DNA from: a bacterium | Lineage (GTDB): Bacteria; Planctomycetota; UBA1135; UBA2386 | NCBI GenBank assembly: GCA_030432695.1 | Contig: JAUILN010000003.1 | Span: 496,001-560,000 of the forward strand | Direction of reading: 5' to 3' | DNA length: 64,000 bases | In this document: positions 43,149-50,940 of the stretch, one piece after another | Layout of the letters: the number at the start of each line of letters is the position of its first letter | Numbering within the stretch: the first letter of the stretch is position 1 | Made by a program: the position numbers and the translations under genes | The notes under the pieces: model-generated | Databases searched by the model: none | Seen by the model: the letters and a program-made list of their open reading frames with translations, nothing else | Told to the model about the DNA's origin: nothing

Positions 43149-44236
43149 GGTCGCTGCTGCTGGCAAGCGCGCTGGTCGCGTCGGGGCTTCTCGGTGCGCA
43201 GGAGGCGGAGGTCGCTCCGGCCGCGCGGACGCTCCATCGCTTCTACGTGGCCTGCGAGTCTTCCGACGAGGTCTACCGACTGGCGTTCGACGGTGAGGCG
43301 CTGGTGGTCGAGCGGGCCATCGCGGTCGGCTACCAGCCCACCGAGGTCGAGGGGCCACACGGGCTGACCGTCGATCCGGCAGGCGAGCACTGGTACCTGA
43401 GCATTGCCCACGGCAAGCCGTTCGGCCTGCTCTACAAGTATCGCACGAGCGACGACGAGCTGCTCGGCGAGTGCGAGCTCGGGATGTTTCCGGCGACGAT
43501 GCAGATCAGCGCGGCCACCGGGCTGCTGTACTGCGTCAACTTCAACCTGCACGGCCGGATGCTGCCGAGCACCGTGTCGATCGTCGACCCCGAGGCGATG
43601 GTCGAGGTCGGGCGCACGTCGACCGGGCCCATGCCGCACGGCTCGAGGCTGTCGCCCGACGGGCGGTTCCACTACTCGTGCGCGATGATGTCGGGCCACC
43701 TGTTCGAGATCGACGCGGTGACCTTCGACGTGACCCGCAACCTGCAGCTCGACGTCGAACCGCCGGAGGGGCACGCCTCGGCGGCCAAGCCGACCTGGGT
43801 GCAGCCGCATCCCGGTGGAGAGCTGGTGCACTGCGCATTGAACGGCAAGGACCAGATCACCGAGGTCGGCCGGACGGAGTGGAAGATCACGCGGCGCTTC
43901 GACTGTGCGGGCGCGCCCTACAACCTCGACGTCACGCCGGATGGCGCGCGGTTGGTCGTGACCTGCAAGAAGGCCGGTGAGATCGCGGTGCTCGACGTCG
44001 CGACGGGCGCGGAGCGGGCGCGGATGCCGAGCTTGCGCAAGGTGACCCACGGCGTGGTGGTGTCCCCGGATGGCCGCTACGCCTTCGTGACCTCGGAGGG
44101 GATCGGTGCCGAGCCGGGCGGAGTGGACGTGATCGACCTGCAGTCGCTGAAGAAGGTCGCCAGCGCCGAGGTCGGTCTGCAGGCCGGTGGGATCGCCTAC
44201 TGGCGATCCGACGCGGGCGGCGCCGGCGACCGCTGA
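43145..44236 (+). CDS. Secreted YncE-like beta-propeller protein
   Basis: The product is 363 aa. The start is GTG at 43145, within a GTGA overlap with the preceding stop. It gives the signal peptide VRSLLLASALVASGLLGAQ. The body is a YncE/40-residue beta-propeller: HGLTVDPAGEHWYLS, MPHGSRLSPDGRFHYS, YNLDVTPDGARLVVTC, IAVLDVATGAER and HGVVVSPDGRYAFVTS. Such proteins bind ligands or DNA outside the cytoplasm, and the role here is unknown. No catalytic motif is seen. Confidence 0.78.
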   Translation: MRSLLLASALVASGLLGAQEAEVAPAARTLHRFYVACESSDEVYRLAFDGEALVVERAIAVGYQPTEVEGPHGLTVDPAGEHWYLSIAHGKPFGLLYKYRTSDDELLGECELGMFPATMQISAATGLLYCVNFNLHGRMLPSTVSIVDPEAMVEVGRTSTGPMPHGSRLSPDGRFHYSCAMMSGHLFEIDAVTFDVTRNLQLDVEPPEGHASAAKPTWVQPHPGGELVHCALNGKDQITEVGRTEWKITRRFDCAGAPYNLDVTPDGARLVVTCKKAGEIAVLDVATGAERARMPSLRKVTHGVVVSPDGRYAFVTSEGIGAEPGGVDVIDLQSLKKVASAEVGLQAGGIAYWRSDAGGAGDR

Positions 44237-44294
44237 TCGTCGGTCTCGAGTTGCGCCGGCTGCGCAGTCTGTGCAATCCGCACGGTCGCGCGTG

Positions 44295-44738
44295 TCAGTG
44301 AGCGCGCGCGTGGTGCTCGGACTGGCGCACGGGAGTCTCCCCGGCGCGGCTGCGTCGCCTGCGCCAGGTGACCAGAACAGGTTGCTGCCAGGCGACGGCG
44401 AACAGGGCGAGCAGCACGATCGAGGGCCCGATCGCCATGTACCACGGGTCGTTCTCCACGTGGGTGAACAGCGCGCCGATCATGATCGCGCACAGCCCCA
44501 GGCTCGCCGGCAGGATCAGCGGACGGATCAACAGCCCGATGGCGCCTGCGGTCTCCAGGGCGCCGATCAACACGCGGAAGTCCTGCGAGTAGCCGAACTC
44601 CTCGAACATCGAGCGGGCCGAGTCGGCGCCGACGAGTTTGAGGATCCCGCTGAGCAGGAACACGGCGACGAGCACGTAGCGCACGCCGCGCGTGAAGCCG
44701 GTCTCGTGCGCCGAGGTGATGGGAAGGTCGTTGGTCAT
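44295..44738 (-). CDS. DoxX-family membrane protein
   Basis: The product is 147 aa with four hydrophobic segments (about 20-38, 56-75, 82-100, 107-125). The pattern GVRYVLVAVFLLSGILKLVG near the N-terminus and the E-x-x-G-A-I-G-L motif fit the DoxX/SURF4-like family of small quinone- or oxidoreductase-associated membrane proteins. It follows the peroxiredoxin gene on the same strand by 63 bp, so a redox-linked pair is plausible. Confidence 0.82.
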   Translation of the reverse strand: MTNDLPITSAHETGFTRGVRYVLVAVFLLSGILKLVGADSARSMFEEFGYSQDFRVLIGALETAGAIGLLIRPLILPASLGLCAIMIGALFTHVENDPWYMAIGPSIVLLALFAVAWQQPVLVTWRRRRSRAGETPVRQSEHHARAH

Positions 44739-44801
44739 GGTGGTCCTCCCGGTTGGCCGGAGAGGACCGCGAGCGGGGCAATGACCATGCCCGCGAGGTC
44801 G

Positions 44802-46163
44802 CTACCGGTCCTTCCAGACCTCGAGCAGACGTTGGCTCTCCTCCAGCAGGAAGCCGGTGTCCATGAACGGCTCGATGCTGATGTCCTGCCAGAGGATCCG
44901 GCCCTTCGGATCGACCAGGAAGGTGCCGTGCAGGGCTTCGTCGAGGTACTCGTCCCAGGCGAGCCACTGCTTGAACGCGTCGCCCTCGGGATCGCAGAGC
45001 ACGTCGAAGGGGATCGGCTCCTCGTCGTTCTCCTCGGCCATCTGGTAGCTGGCGCGGACCTGGTCGACGCTGTCGGTACCGATCGTGACCAGGTCGATGC
45101 CGGCCTCGGAGAAGCGCTCGCGGAAGGGTAGCAGCGCATGCAGTTGCTCGATGCAGTGCACGCAGCCGAAGCCGAGGAAGAACACCACCAGCACCGGTTT
45201 GCCGGCGTGGTTCTCGAGCGAGCGGCGGCCGCCGAGGCCGCGGGGCAGGTCGAAGTCGGGGGCGTTGCGCGGTCGCCAGTCGTAGGTCTTGCTCTCGTCG
45301 TCGGGCGGCAACGCGCGCGGGGACTCCTCGGCCGGCCAGTGGGGGTGGCGGGGGAGCAGGACGCGGCGGGTCGGATCCGTCACGGTCGCGACGTATCCGT
45401 CGACCTCGTAGGGCATGCCGCCGGTATTCCTGCACCAGTCTCGGGCGACGACGTCGGCGAAGTAGGAGGAGCTGCGGGTCTCGTTGCCGCGTCGTTCGAG
45501 GGCCTGGATGACGACTCCTCTCAGGTCGAGCGTGGAGGGGATACCTGCCAGTGTGCCGGTGAACAGGCTGGCCCCGTCCTCGAGCCAGATGTCGGCGTCC
45601 AGCGGTTCGCTGCTCGGTTCGATCGGAACGAGTGAGAACCGGTCGATCGCGCGTAGGTCGATCGCGAGTTGCGCGAGCCGCTCCTCGGAAGGTGGTGCCG
45701 CGAACCGCTCGTCGAGGCGGTCGGGCTCCTCCTCGGCCTGGAAGCAGCGGGCGATCGCTTCGACGACCTGGCGCTCGGGATCGCGCAGAGTCTCGCTGGC
45801 GGAGAACGCCAGCCAGGCTTCCTTCGCCGCGCTCCGCGGTGCGGTCTCGCGTCGTGCCAGCGCCATGCCGGCGTGCGCGAGTGCGAAGTGTGGATCGCGG
45901 TGCAGCGCCTCGCGGAAGTCGCTGCGCGCGAGCCAGTCGGTGCCACGTGCCAGTCGATCGAAGCCGCGCCACAGATACATGGCCGCGCCCGGCGCCGAAG
46001 TGGTCAGCCGCACCTGGATCTCGGGCAGCGCCTTCTGTTCGCGTGGTCGTCGATGCGGTTGGTCGACGGCCGGGTTCTGCGCGAAGGCTGCCGTCGCGAG
46101 GCCGAGCAGCGTGAGCAGGGCGAGCAACCCTGGACCTGATGGGGAGGTCGTCACGCGCGCCAT
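44802..46163 (-). CDS. Secreted protein with C-terminal peroxiredoxin/thioredoxin-like domain
   Basis: The product is 453 aa. I chose the start MARVTTSPSGPGLLALLTLL at 46163 for its signal peptide ending near FAQ. Residues 60-270 are an unclassified region, partly helical and TPR-like around ALHRDPHFALAHAGMAL. Residues 300-450 are an AhpC/TSA-type thioredoxin fold: NAPDFDLPRGLGGRRSLENH, LVVFFLGFGCVHCIEQL with a C-x-x-C pair, and HGTFLVDPKGRILW. Probable extracytoplasmic thiol redox or peroxide reduction. The region upstream contains tandem RNA-like hairpins. Confidence 0.82.
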   Translation of the reverse strand: MARVTTSPSGPGLLALLTLLGLATAAFAQNPAVDQPHRRPREQKALPEIQVRLTTSAPGAAMYLWRGFDRLARGTDWLARSDFREALHRDPHFALAHAGMALARRETAPRSAAKEAWLAFSASETLRDPERQVVEAIARCFQAEEEPDRLDERFAAPPSEERLAQLAIDLRAIDRFSLVPIEPSSEPLDADIWLEDGASLFTGTLAGIPSTLDLRGVVIQALERRGNETRSSSYFADVVARDWCRNTGGMPYEVDGYVATVTDPTRRVLLPRHPHWPAEESPRALPPDDESKTYDWRPRNAPDFDLPRGLGGRRSLENHAGKPVLVVFFLGFGCVHCIEQLHALLPFRERFSEAGIDLVTIGTDSVDQVRASYQMAEENDEEPIPFDVLCDPEGDAFKQWLAWDEYLDEALHGTFLVDPKGRILWQDISIEPFMDTGFLLEESQRLLEVWKDR

Positions 46164-46257
46164 CCTAGGAACTCGCGCGGCGGCGGTAACGGGGCTCCCT
46201 CTGATCTGCCGATTCTCTGGAGGAGTCGATCCGAACAACACGGCTGCGCTGAGCGGT

Positions 46258-46372
46258 CCGTACAAAAGTGCGGGCCGGAGTCCCGAAGGACCCCGGCCCG
46301 GCACACCTCGCGGAGTCGTGATCACCATGCCCCTGGATCACGACCCCAACACACTCGCCTCGTCTCGAAGGA
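46258..46372. ncRNA. Structured RNA-like unit A
   Basis: Unit A has the box CGTACAAAAGTG, hairpin 1 (46272-46299, loop CCGAAGGA on the plus strand, C-UUCG-G on the minus), hairpin 2 (9-bp stem 46315-46323/46336-46344, loop ACCATGCCCCTG), then ACACACTCGCCTCGTCTCGA. On the minus strand hairpin 1 is followed by CACTTTTGTA, so it could terminate a small RNA whose body is hairpin 2. The strand is unresolved. Confidence 0.45.
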
Positions 46373-46527
46373 GGATGTCGTCCGGAGAGAGGTCCGACAT
46401 CCAACCCGACCTTGCCCGAAGGCGTCGGTCGGGGGACGGCAGCGGAGAACGATTCCGCTCGTTGCCCGTCCACAGCACGCGTCTCGAATTGTTCGAGTCA
46501 CGACTGCGGTGGATCCGTGGATCCAGC

Positions 46528-46632
46528 CGTACAAGAGTGAACCGACCGCCCCGAAGGACGGTCGGTTCAGCTCAGTTCGGTGCGACCACCATGCCCCAGG
46601 GTCGCACCGCTCACACACTCGTCTCGAAGGAG
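46528..46632. ncRNA. Structured RNA-like unit B
   Basis: Unit B has the same order as unit A: CGTACAAGAGTG, hairpin 1 (10-bp stem 46539-46548/46559-46568, loop CCGAAGGA), hairpin 2 (9-bp stem 46579-46587/46600-46608, loop ACCATGCCCCAG), then ACACACTCGTCTCGA. Hairpin 2 differs from unit A at four base pairs, all compensated, while the loop is conserved at 11 of 12 positions. That is covariation evidence for an RNA structure. Confidence 0.45.
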
Positions 46633-46777
46633 AGGTTCGAGTGACCGAGGCCACTCTCACCGGCGGCAGTTGTCGGCCGCGCCCACTCGTGGGACAGCTC
46701 GGCGCGGGAATCCAAGGAGAAAACCAGACCGATCGGTCTCGGTTTGGGAACCCGTCGCGAACTCCCGGAATTCCCCC

Positions 46778-46840
46778 GTGAACGAAAGCGGGCGGAAGAC
46801 CCCGGAGGATCTTCCGCCCGACACACACCTCGTCTCGATC
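46778..46840. ncRNA. Structured RNA-like unit C (partial)
   Basis: Unit C has hairpin 1 only (10-bp stem 46790-46799/46810-46819, loop with CCGGAGG) followed by ACACACCTCGTCTCGA. On the minus strand it lies 120-150 bp after the kinase stop and is followed by CTTTCG. It may serve as that gene's terminator. Hairpin 2 is missing. Confidence 0.4.
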
Positions 46841-46939
46841 GCCGGCCTCGCGAACCGGCGACGCGGTTTCTACGCCGGCTCGCGGGATCCGTTCCCTGGC
46901 TGCTCGGCGTTGTCCGAGCTGGTCGGGGACGCGTGGCAG

Positions 46940-49504
46940 TCAGCGTGCCCGGAGTGCCGCGGCGATTCGCTGCCGAACCAGTGCGACCCTCCTGCGCGAC
47001 GCACCGAGCGACTCCGCGTTGCCGGCTAGATCTCGCGCGCGGAACCAGTGGCCGGCGTCGGCAGCCACCTCGGCGAGGGTGATCCATGCGTCGCCCGAGC
47101 CGGGCATCGCGTGGCACCAGGCGTCTGCGAGCTCGCCGCGGATGACCATGTCGCCGACCGTCGCCGCGGCGCGCGCGGCAGAGCGGAGCACCGGTTGGAG
47201 GCGAGTCGCGGTTGCGTCGTCCCGAGCGAGCGCGGCCGTGCGCAGATCATCGGTGAGCAGGGCGAGCAGGCGTTCGAGCGCGGCGCGACTTCGCGTTCGC
47301 GAATCCGGATGCGCCTCGAGCTGCCAGGCGCGGACGTGTAGGTCGGTCGCCACCGCGATCGCGAGATGCCGGACCGGGAAGACCGAGTCTTCGGTCGCGG
47401 CTGCTTCGAGGTCCTCGGCTGCACGGTCGACGTAGCCTGCCTGTAGCCACGCGAGTCCGCGGATCAGCAGCAGGGTGCCCTCGGGCCGGTAGGTGATGGC
47501 GCGGGTGGCATCCCGGACGACCAGCTGAGGATCCGCGCCGGGCTGGGCGGCCCTCGCAAGCACCGCCTGCACGGCGGTCCAGCGGGTCTCGATCGACAGC
47601 GGGAGGCGTCGCTGGAGGGTCTTGGCGACCGCCTCGAAGCCGAGCAGGATCCGTTGCCCGACCAGTGGCAGGATCCGCTCGAGGTAGGCGCCGATCTGGG
47701 CCGCGCGCCGCGGGTCGGACAGCTCCTTCAGCAGGGCCTGCTCCAAGCCACCGAACACCCCCTCCGTCTCGAGGAACAACTCGAGTTGGCGGATCGCGGT
47801 CTCGAGTCGAGCGTCGGCATCCGTCCCGAGGCGCGCGGCGATGCGCGACAGTTCGGTGCGTGCTGCCTCCGCGCCGCCGCCGCGCTGCGCCGCGAGCACG
47901 AGTGCGGTGATCGCGACCGGATCGCGCGGATCTGCCTCCAGCATCGATTGTCCGAACGTGCGTGCTTCGTCGGGGTGGCCGACGTGGGTGAGCAGCAGGC
48001 CGTGGAGTTCCCGGGCGCGGTGATGTCGTGGGTCGAATCGCAGCGCCCGACCCGAGGCGGCACGGGCTTCCTGTAACGACTCGGCCACCAGTGCCTCCGC
48101 GTACGCCTGGTCCGCCGGCAGCAGCGCGCCGCTGGCGATCGCGGCGCGCACTTCGTCGTGACCCGCCTCGGGATCGCCGCCCGGACGCCACGCCAGCTCG
48201 CCGCGCCAGAGCATCAGTTCGGCTCGCTGCTGCGGATCGGGCGCGGTTCCGGATTCGGCCAGTGCGATGCGCGCGGCGTCGAGGTCGCCCTTGGCGACCA
48301 GCGCGGCGGTCTCCTGGAGACAGAGTGCGATCCGGTCTTCGAACCCGAGCGCCCGGGCGGATGCCACCGCCTGCAGTGCGCCGTCCCAGTCGCCGGCCTG
48401 CACCAACAACGCCGCGCGGGCCGCGACCTGCGCGGCCTCGGCGCGTCGGTTGTCCCGCGCGCGTTGCCCGGTCGCGACGAGCAGGACGACCAAGAGGATC
48501 ACCAGCGTGGCGGCACTCAGCTGCCGCACGTTGCGCCGGGCCCACCGGACGAGCCGGCCCGCCGGTCCGGTACGCCTCGCGTGCACGGTCTGTCCGGTCC
48601 GCACGCGCTCGAGATCCTCCGCCAACTCGCGGGCACTGCGATACCGGCGGTCCGGGTCCTTCTCGAGCGCGGCTTCGACGACGGCGCGGAGATCGGCCGA
48701 GACGAGACGGTTGCGCCGCCTCGGGTTCGGCACCGGTGCTTCGAGGATGCGGCGGGTGAGCTGGCTCCAACTCGCGCCTTCGAACGGCAGCTCGCGAGCG
48801 AGGCTCTCGAACAGGCAGACTCCGAGTCCCCAGACGTCGGCGCGCGCATCCGGCTCGGGAGAATCCTGGCGCCGGTCGATCTGTTCCGGCGCCATGTACT
48901 CGGGCGTGCCCAACAGTGCGCTCGCCGCGGTCAGCCCGGCGCCGAGCTGGTGTTGGTCGCGAGCGAGCCCGAAGTCCAGCACCACCGCGCTGCCGTTCCG
49001 GTCGATCATCAGGTTGCCGGGCTTCACGTCGCGGTGCAGCAGGCCGACCTCGTGGGCGGCGTGCAGAGCGTGGGCGGCCTCGGCGAACCAGCGGAGCAGC
49101 CGGTCCAACCGATCCTGGGACTCGGAGCGCGGCGTGTGTCGCGACGAGTCGCCGCCGGGTGGCAGGGGGATCCGCGGCGCGCGAGCCAGATCCCCCGAGG
49201 AGTCGAGGCGGAGCTGTTCGGCCAGCGACTCGCCGTCGACCAGCCGCATCGCCAGGAAGGCGCGGTCGCCGTCGCGTCCCGATTCGAAGATCGTGCAGAG
49301 TCCGGGATGGTCGAGACGCGAGGTGACGCGTGCCTCACGCTGCAGGCGAGCGAGACCCTCCGTCGACAGCTCGTCGAGGACCTTCAGTGCGACCTCGCGG
49401 CCGAGGCGATCGTCGAGCGCCCGGTAGACGACGCCCTGGCCGCCGCGGCCGAGCAGGCCGAGGATCCGGTAGGGGCCGATGCGGTCCGGGGTCTGTGGAT
49501 CCAT
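46940..49504 (-). CDS. Membrane-anchored Ser/Thr protein kinase with C-terminal TPR-like region
   Basis: The product is 854 aa, starting MDPQTPDRIGPYRILGLLG at 49504. It has a full Hanks-type kinase domain in residues 1-300: glycine loop GRGGQGVVYRAL, catalytic Lys in VALKVL, HRDVKPGN, DFGLA and TPEYMAPEQ. A transmembrane helix (SAATLVILLVVLLVATG) lies near residues 340-360. The extracytoplasmic 490 residues are helical, with repeat-like TPR segments. It phosphorylates Ser/Thr on target proteins, probably in response to signals bound outside. This type is abundant in Planctomycetota and myxobacteria. Confidence 0.9.
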   Translation of the reverse strand: MDPQTPDRIGPYRILGLLGRGGQGVVYRALDDRLGREVALKVLDELSTEGLARLQREARVTSRLDHPGLCTIFESGRDGDRAFLAMRLVDGESLAEQLRLDSSGDLARAPRIPLPPGGDSSRHTPRSESQDRLDRLLRWFAEAAHALHAAHEVGLLHRDVKPGNLMIDRNGSAVVLDFGLARDQHQLGAGLTAASALLGTPEYMAPEQIDRRQDSPEPDARADVWGLGVCLFESLARELPFEGASWSQLTRRILEAPVPNPRRRNRLVSADLRAVVEAALEKDPDRRYRSARELAEDLERVRTGQTVHARRTGPAGRLVRWARRNVRQLSAATLVILLVVLLVATGQRARDNRRAEAAQVAARAALLVQAGDWDGALQAVASARALGFEDRIALCLQETAALVAKGDLDAARIALAESGTAPDPQQRAELMLWRGELAWRPGGDPEAGHDEVRAAIASGALLPADQAYAEALVAESLQEARAASGRALRFDPRHHRARELHGLLLTHVGHPDEARTFGQSMLEADPRDPVAITALVLAAQRGGGAEAARTELSRIAARLGTDADARLETAIRQLELFLETEGVFGGLEQALLKELSDPRRAAQIGAYLERILPLVGQRILLGFEAVAKTLQRRLPLSIETRWTAVQAVLARAAQPGADPQLVVRDATRAITYRPEGTLLLIRGLAWLQAGYVDRAAEDLEAAATEDSVFPVRHLAIAVATDLHVRAWQLEAHPDSRTRSRAALERLLALLTDDLRTAALARDDATATRLQPVLRSAARAAATVGDMVIRGELADAWCHAMPGSGDAWITLAEVAADAGHWFRARDLAGNAESLGASRRRVALVRQRIAAALRAR

Positions 49505-49544
49505 TCGAGGTCGTGGGGCCGGACACCCCTCGGGCCGGCGCGCG

Positions 49545-50738
49545 TCACGCCATCTTCGACGCCACGAACTCACGGATCCTGCCGATCGCGAGGTCGAGAT
49601 CCAGCATCGAGGCGGCGTAGCTGATCCGGACGAAGCCGGGGATCGCGAATGCCGACCCGGGCACGGTTGCTACGAGGCCGTCCACCAGGAGCTGCTCGAC
49701 GAACCCTACGTCGTCGCAGCCCATTCTCTCGCAGACTTCCCGGACGTCGAGGAGCGCGTAGAACGCCCCCTTCGGCTCGGCGACCCGGATCCCCGGGATC
49801 GAGCCGAACTCGCGCACGACATGGTGGCGACGCTCGTCGAAGGCCTTCATCCGGCGATCGAACTCGGGGTCCTCCTCGAGGTTCGCCATCGCGAGGGCCG
49901 CCTGCTGGCTGATGCTGCAGGTGTTGCCCATTGCCTGGCTGACGAGACGGCCGACGGCGGCCGCGACTTCCCGCGGAGCGGCCAGGAAGCCGACGCGCCA
50001 GCCGGTCATCGAGTGGCTCTTGGTGCCGCCGTTCACGACGACCGTCCGTTCGCGACCGCCGGGGATCGATGCCGGCGAGACGTGCTCCGCGCCGTCGTAG
50101 AGCAGGCGGGCGTAGATCTCGTCGGAGAGGATCCACAGGTCGTGCTCGACGCAGGCCGCGACGATGTCCTCCACCTGGGCCCGAGTCGGCACCGCGCCGG
50201 ACGGGTTGTTGGGGTAGTTCACGACCACGCCCTTGCAGCCGTGCTCCCGGGCCGCCGCAGCGATCTGGGCGCCGGTGTGGATGAAGCCCTGCTCGGGCTC
50301 GGAGGCCAGGTCGATCGGCTCGCCACCGCCGAGCCGCACGATGTCCGGGTAGGACGCCCAGTACGGTCCCGGCAGCAGGACGCGGTCGCCGTCGTCCAGC
50401 AGCGCCATCATGCAGAGCGTGAGTGCCGGCTTGGCTCCGGCGGTCACCACGATCTCCTCTGGGGCGTAGTCGAGGCCGAACTGGCGGTCGAACCAGCGTG
50501 CGGCGGCGGCCCGCAACTCCGGGATGCCGGCGGCCGCCGTATAGCGGGTATGGCCGTCACGGATCGCCCGGACCCCGGCGTCGGCGACTTCGTCCGGGGT
50601 CGGGAAGTCCGGTTCGCCGGCGCCGAGCGAGACCACGTCCTTGCCCTCGGCCCGCATCGCCTTGGCCCGGGCGGTGATCGCCAGGGTGATGGAGTCGCTG
50701 ATGGCGCGGGCGCGGGAGCTGACGGGGATCTCGAACAT
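49545..50738 (-). CDS. Class I/II PLP-dependent aminotransferase (aspartate aminotransferase type)
   Basis: The product is 397 aa, starting MFEIPVSSRARAISDSITL. Family motifs are GAGEPDFPTPDEV, NYPNNPSGAVPT, the PLP-bonding Lys in NGGTKSHSMTGWRVGF and FVRISYAAS with the substrate Arg. It is a cytoplasmic fold-type I transaminase moving amino groups between aspartate or similar amino acids and 2-oxoglutarate. The exact substrate cannot be read from sequence. The 202 bp upstream are shared with a divergent membrane-protein gene. Confidence 0.92.
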   Translation of the reverse strand: MFEIPVSSRARAISDSITLAITARAKAMRAEGKDVVSLGAGEPDFPTPDEVADAGVRAIRDGHTRYTAAAGIPELRAAAARWFDRQFGLDYAPEEIVVTAGAKPALTLCMMALLDDGDRVLLPGPYWASYPDIVRLGGGEPIDLASEPEQGFIHTGAQIAAAAREHGCKGVVVNYPNNPSGAVPTRAQVEDIVAACVEHDLWILSDEIYARLLYDGAEHVSPASIPGGRERTVVVNGGTKSHSMTGWRVGFLAAPREVAAAVGRLVSQAMGNTCSISQQAALAMANLEEDPEFDRRMKAFDERRHHVVREFGSIPGIRVAEPKGAFYALLDVREVCERMGCDDVGFVEQLLVDGLVATVPGSAFAIPGFVRISYAASMLDLDLAIGRIREFVASKMA

Positions 50739-50940
50739 GACGGGTCGGGGTGGGGGAAGGGGCGGATTGGACCCGACCCGGTGGTCAGGGTGAAGCGAGG
50801 ACCGTCGATCCGGCACCGGCCTGCCCGGAAGATCCTGCGCGGGGGTGTCGTCGAACCCGACTCGGGGAGAGTTCTCGATAGTTCTGGCAGTCCGGTCCGA
50901 GCCTCGCGGTCGGCCGGCGCCGCGTTACCCTCTGGCACGG

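Larger units (their letters stand above)
46164..46939. other. 776-bp region without a credible protein gene, dense in hairpins
   Basis: No frame here has convincing coding character. On the plus strand short frames begin MPLDHDPNTLAS and MPQGRTAHTLVS. They resemble each other, but only because they lie in repeated hairpin units. The interval holds units A, B and C described separately. It also has other stems, for example GGATGTCG/CGACATCC (46373-46380, 46395-46402) and the palindrome AGACCGATCGGTCT near 46726. The kinase gene ends at 46940 and the peroxiredoxin starts at 46163, both minus strand. Confidence 0.55.

Noticed and set aside
46321..46643. Plus-strand protein gene starting MPLDHDPNTLAS
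   Set aside because: The frame exists only through repeated hairpin units, with no domain and no supporting homology pattern; kept as an RNA-like region instead.
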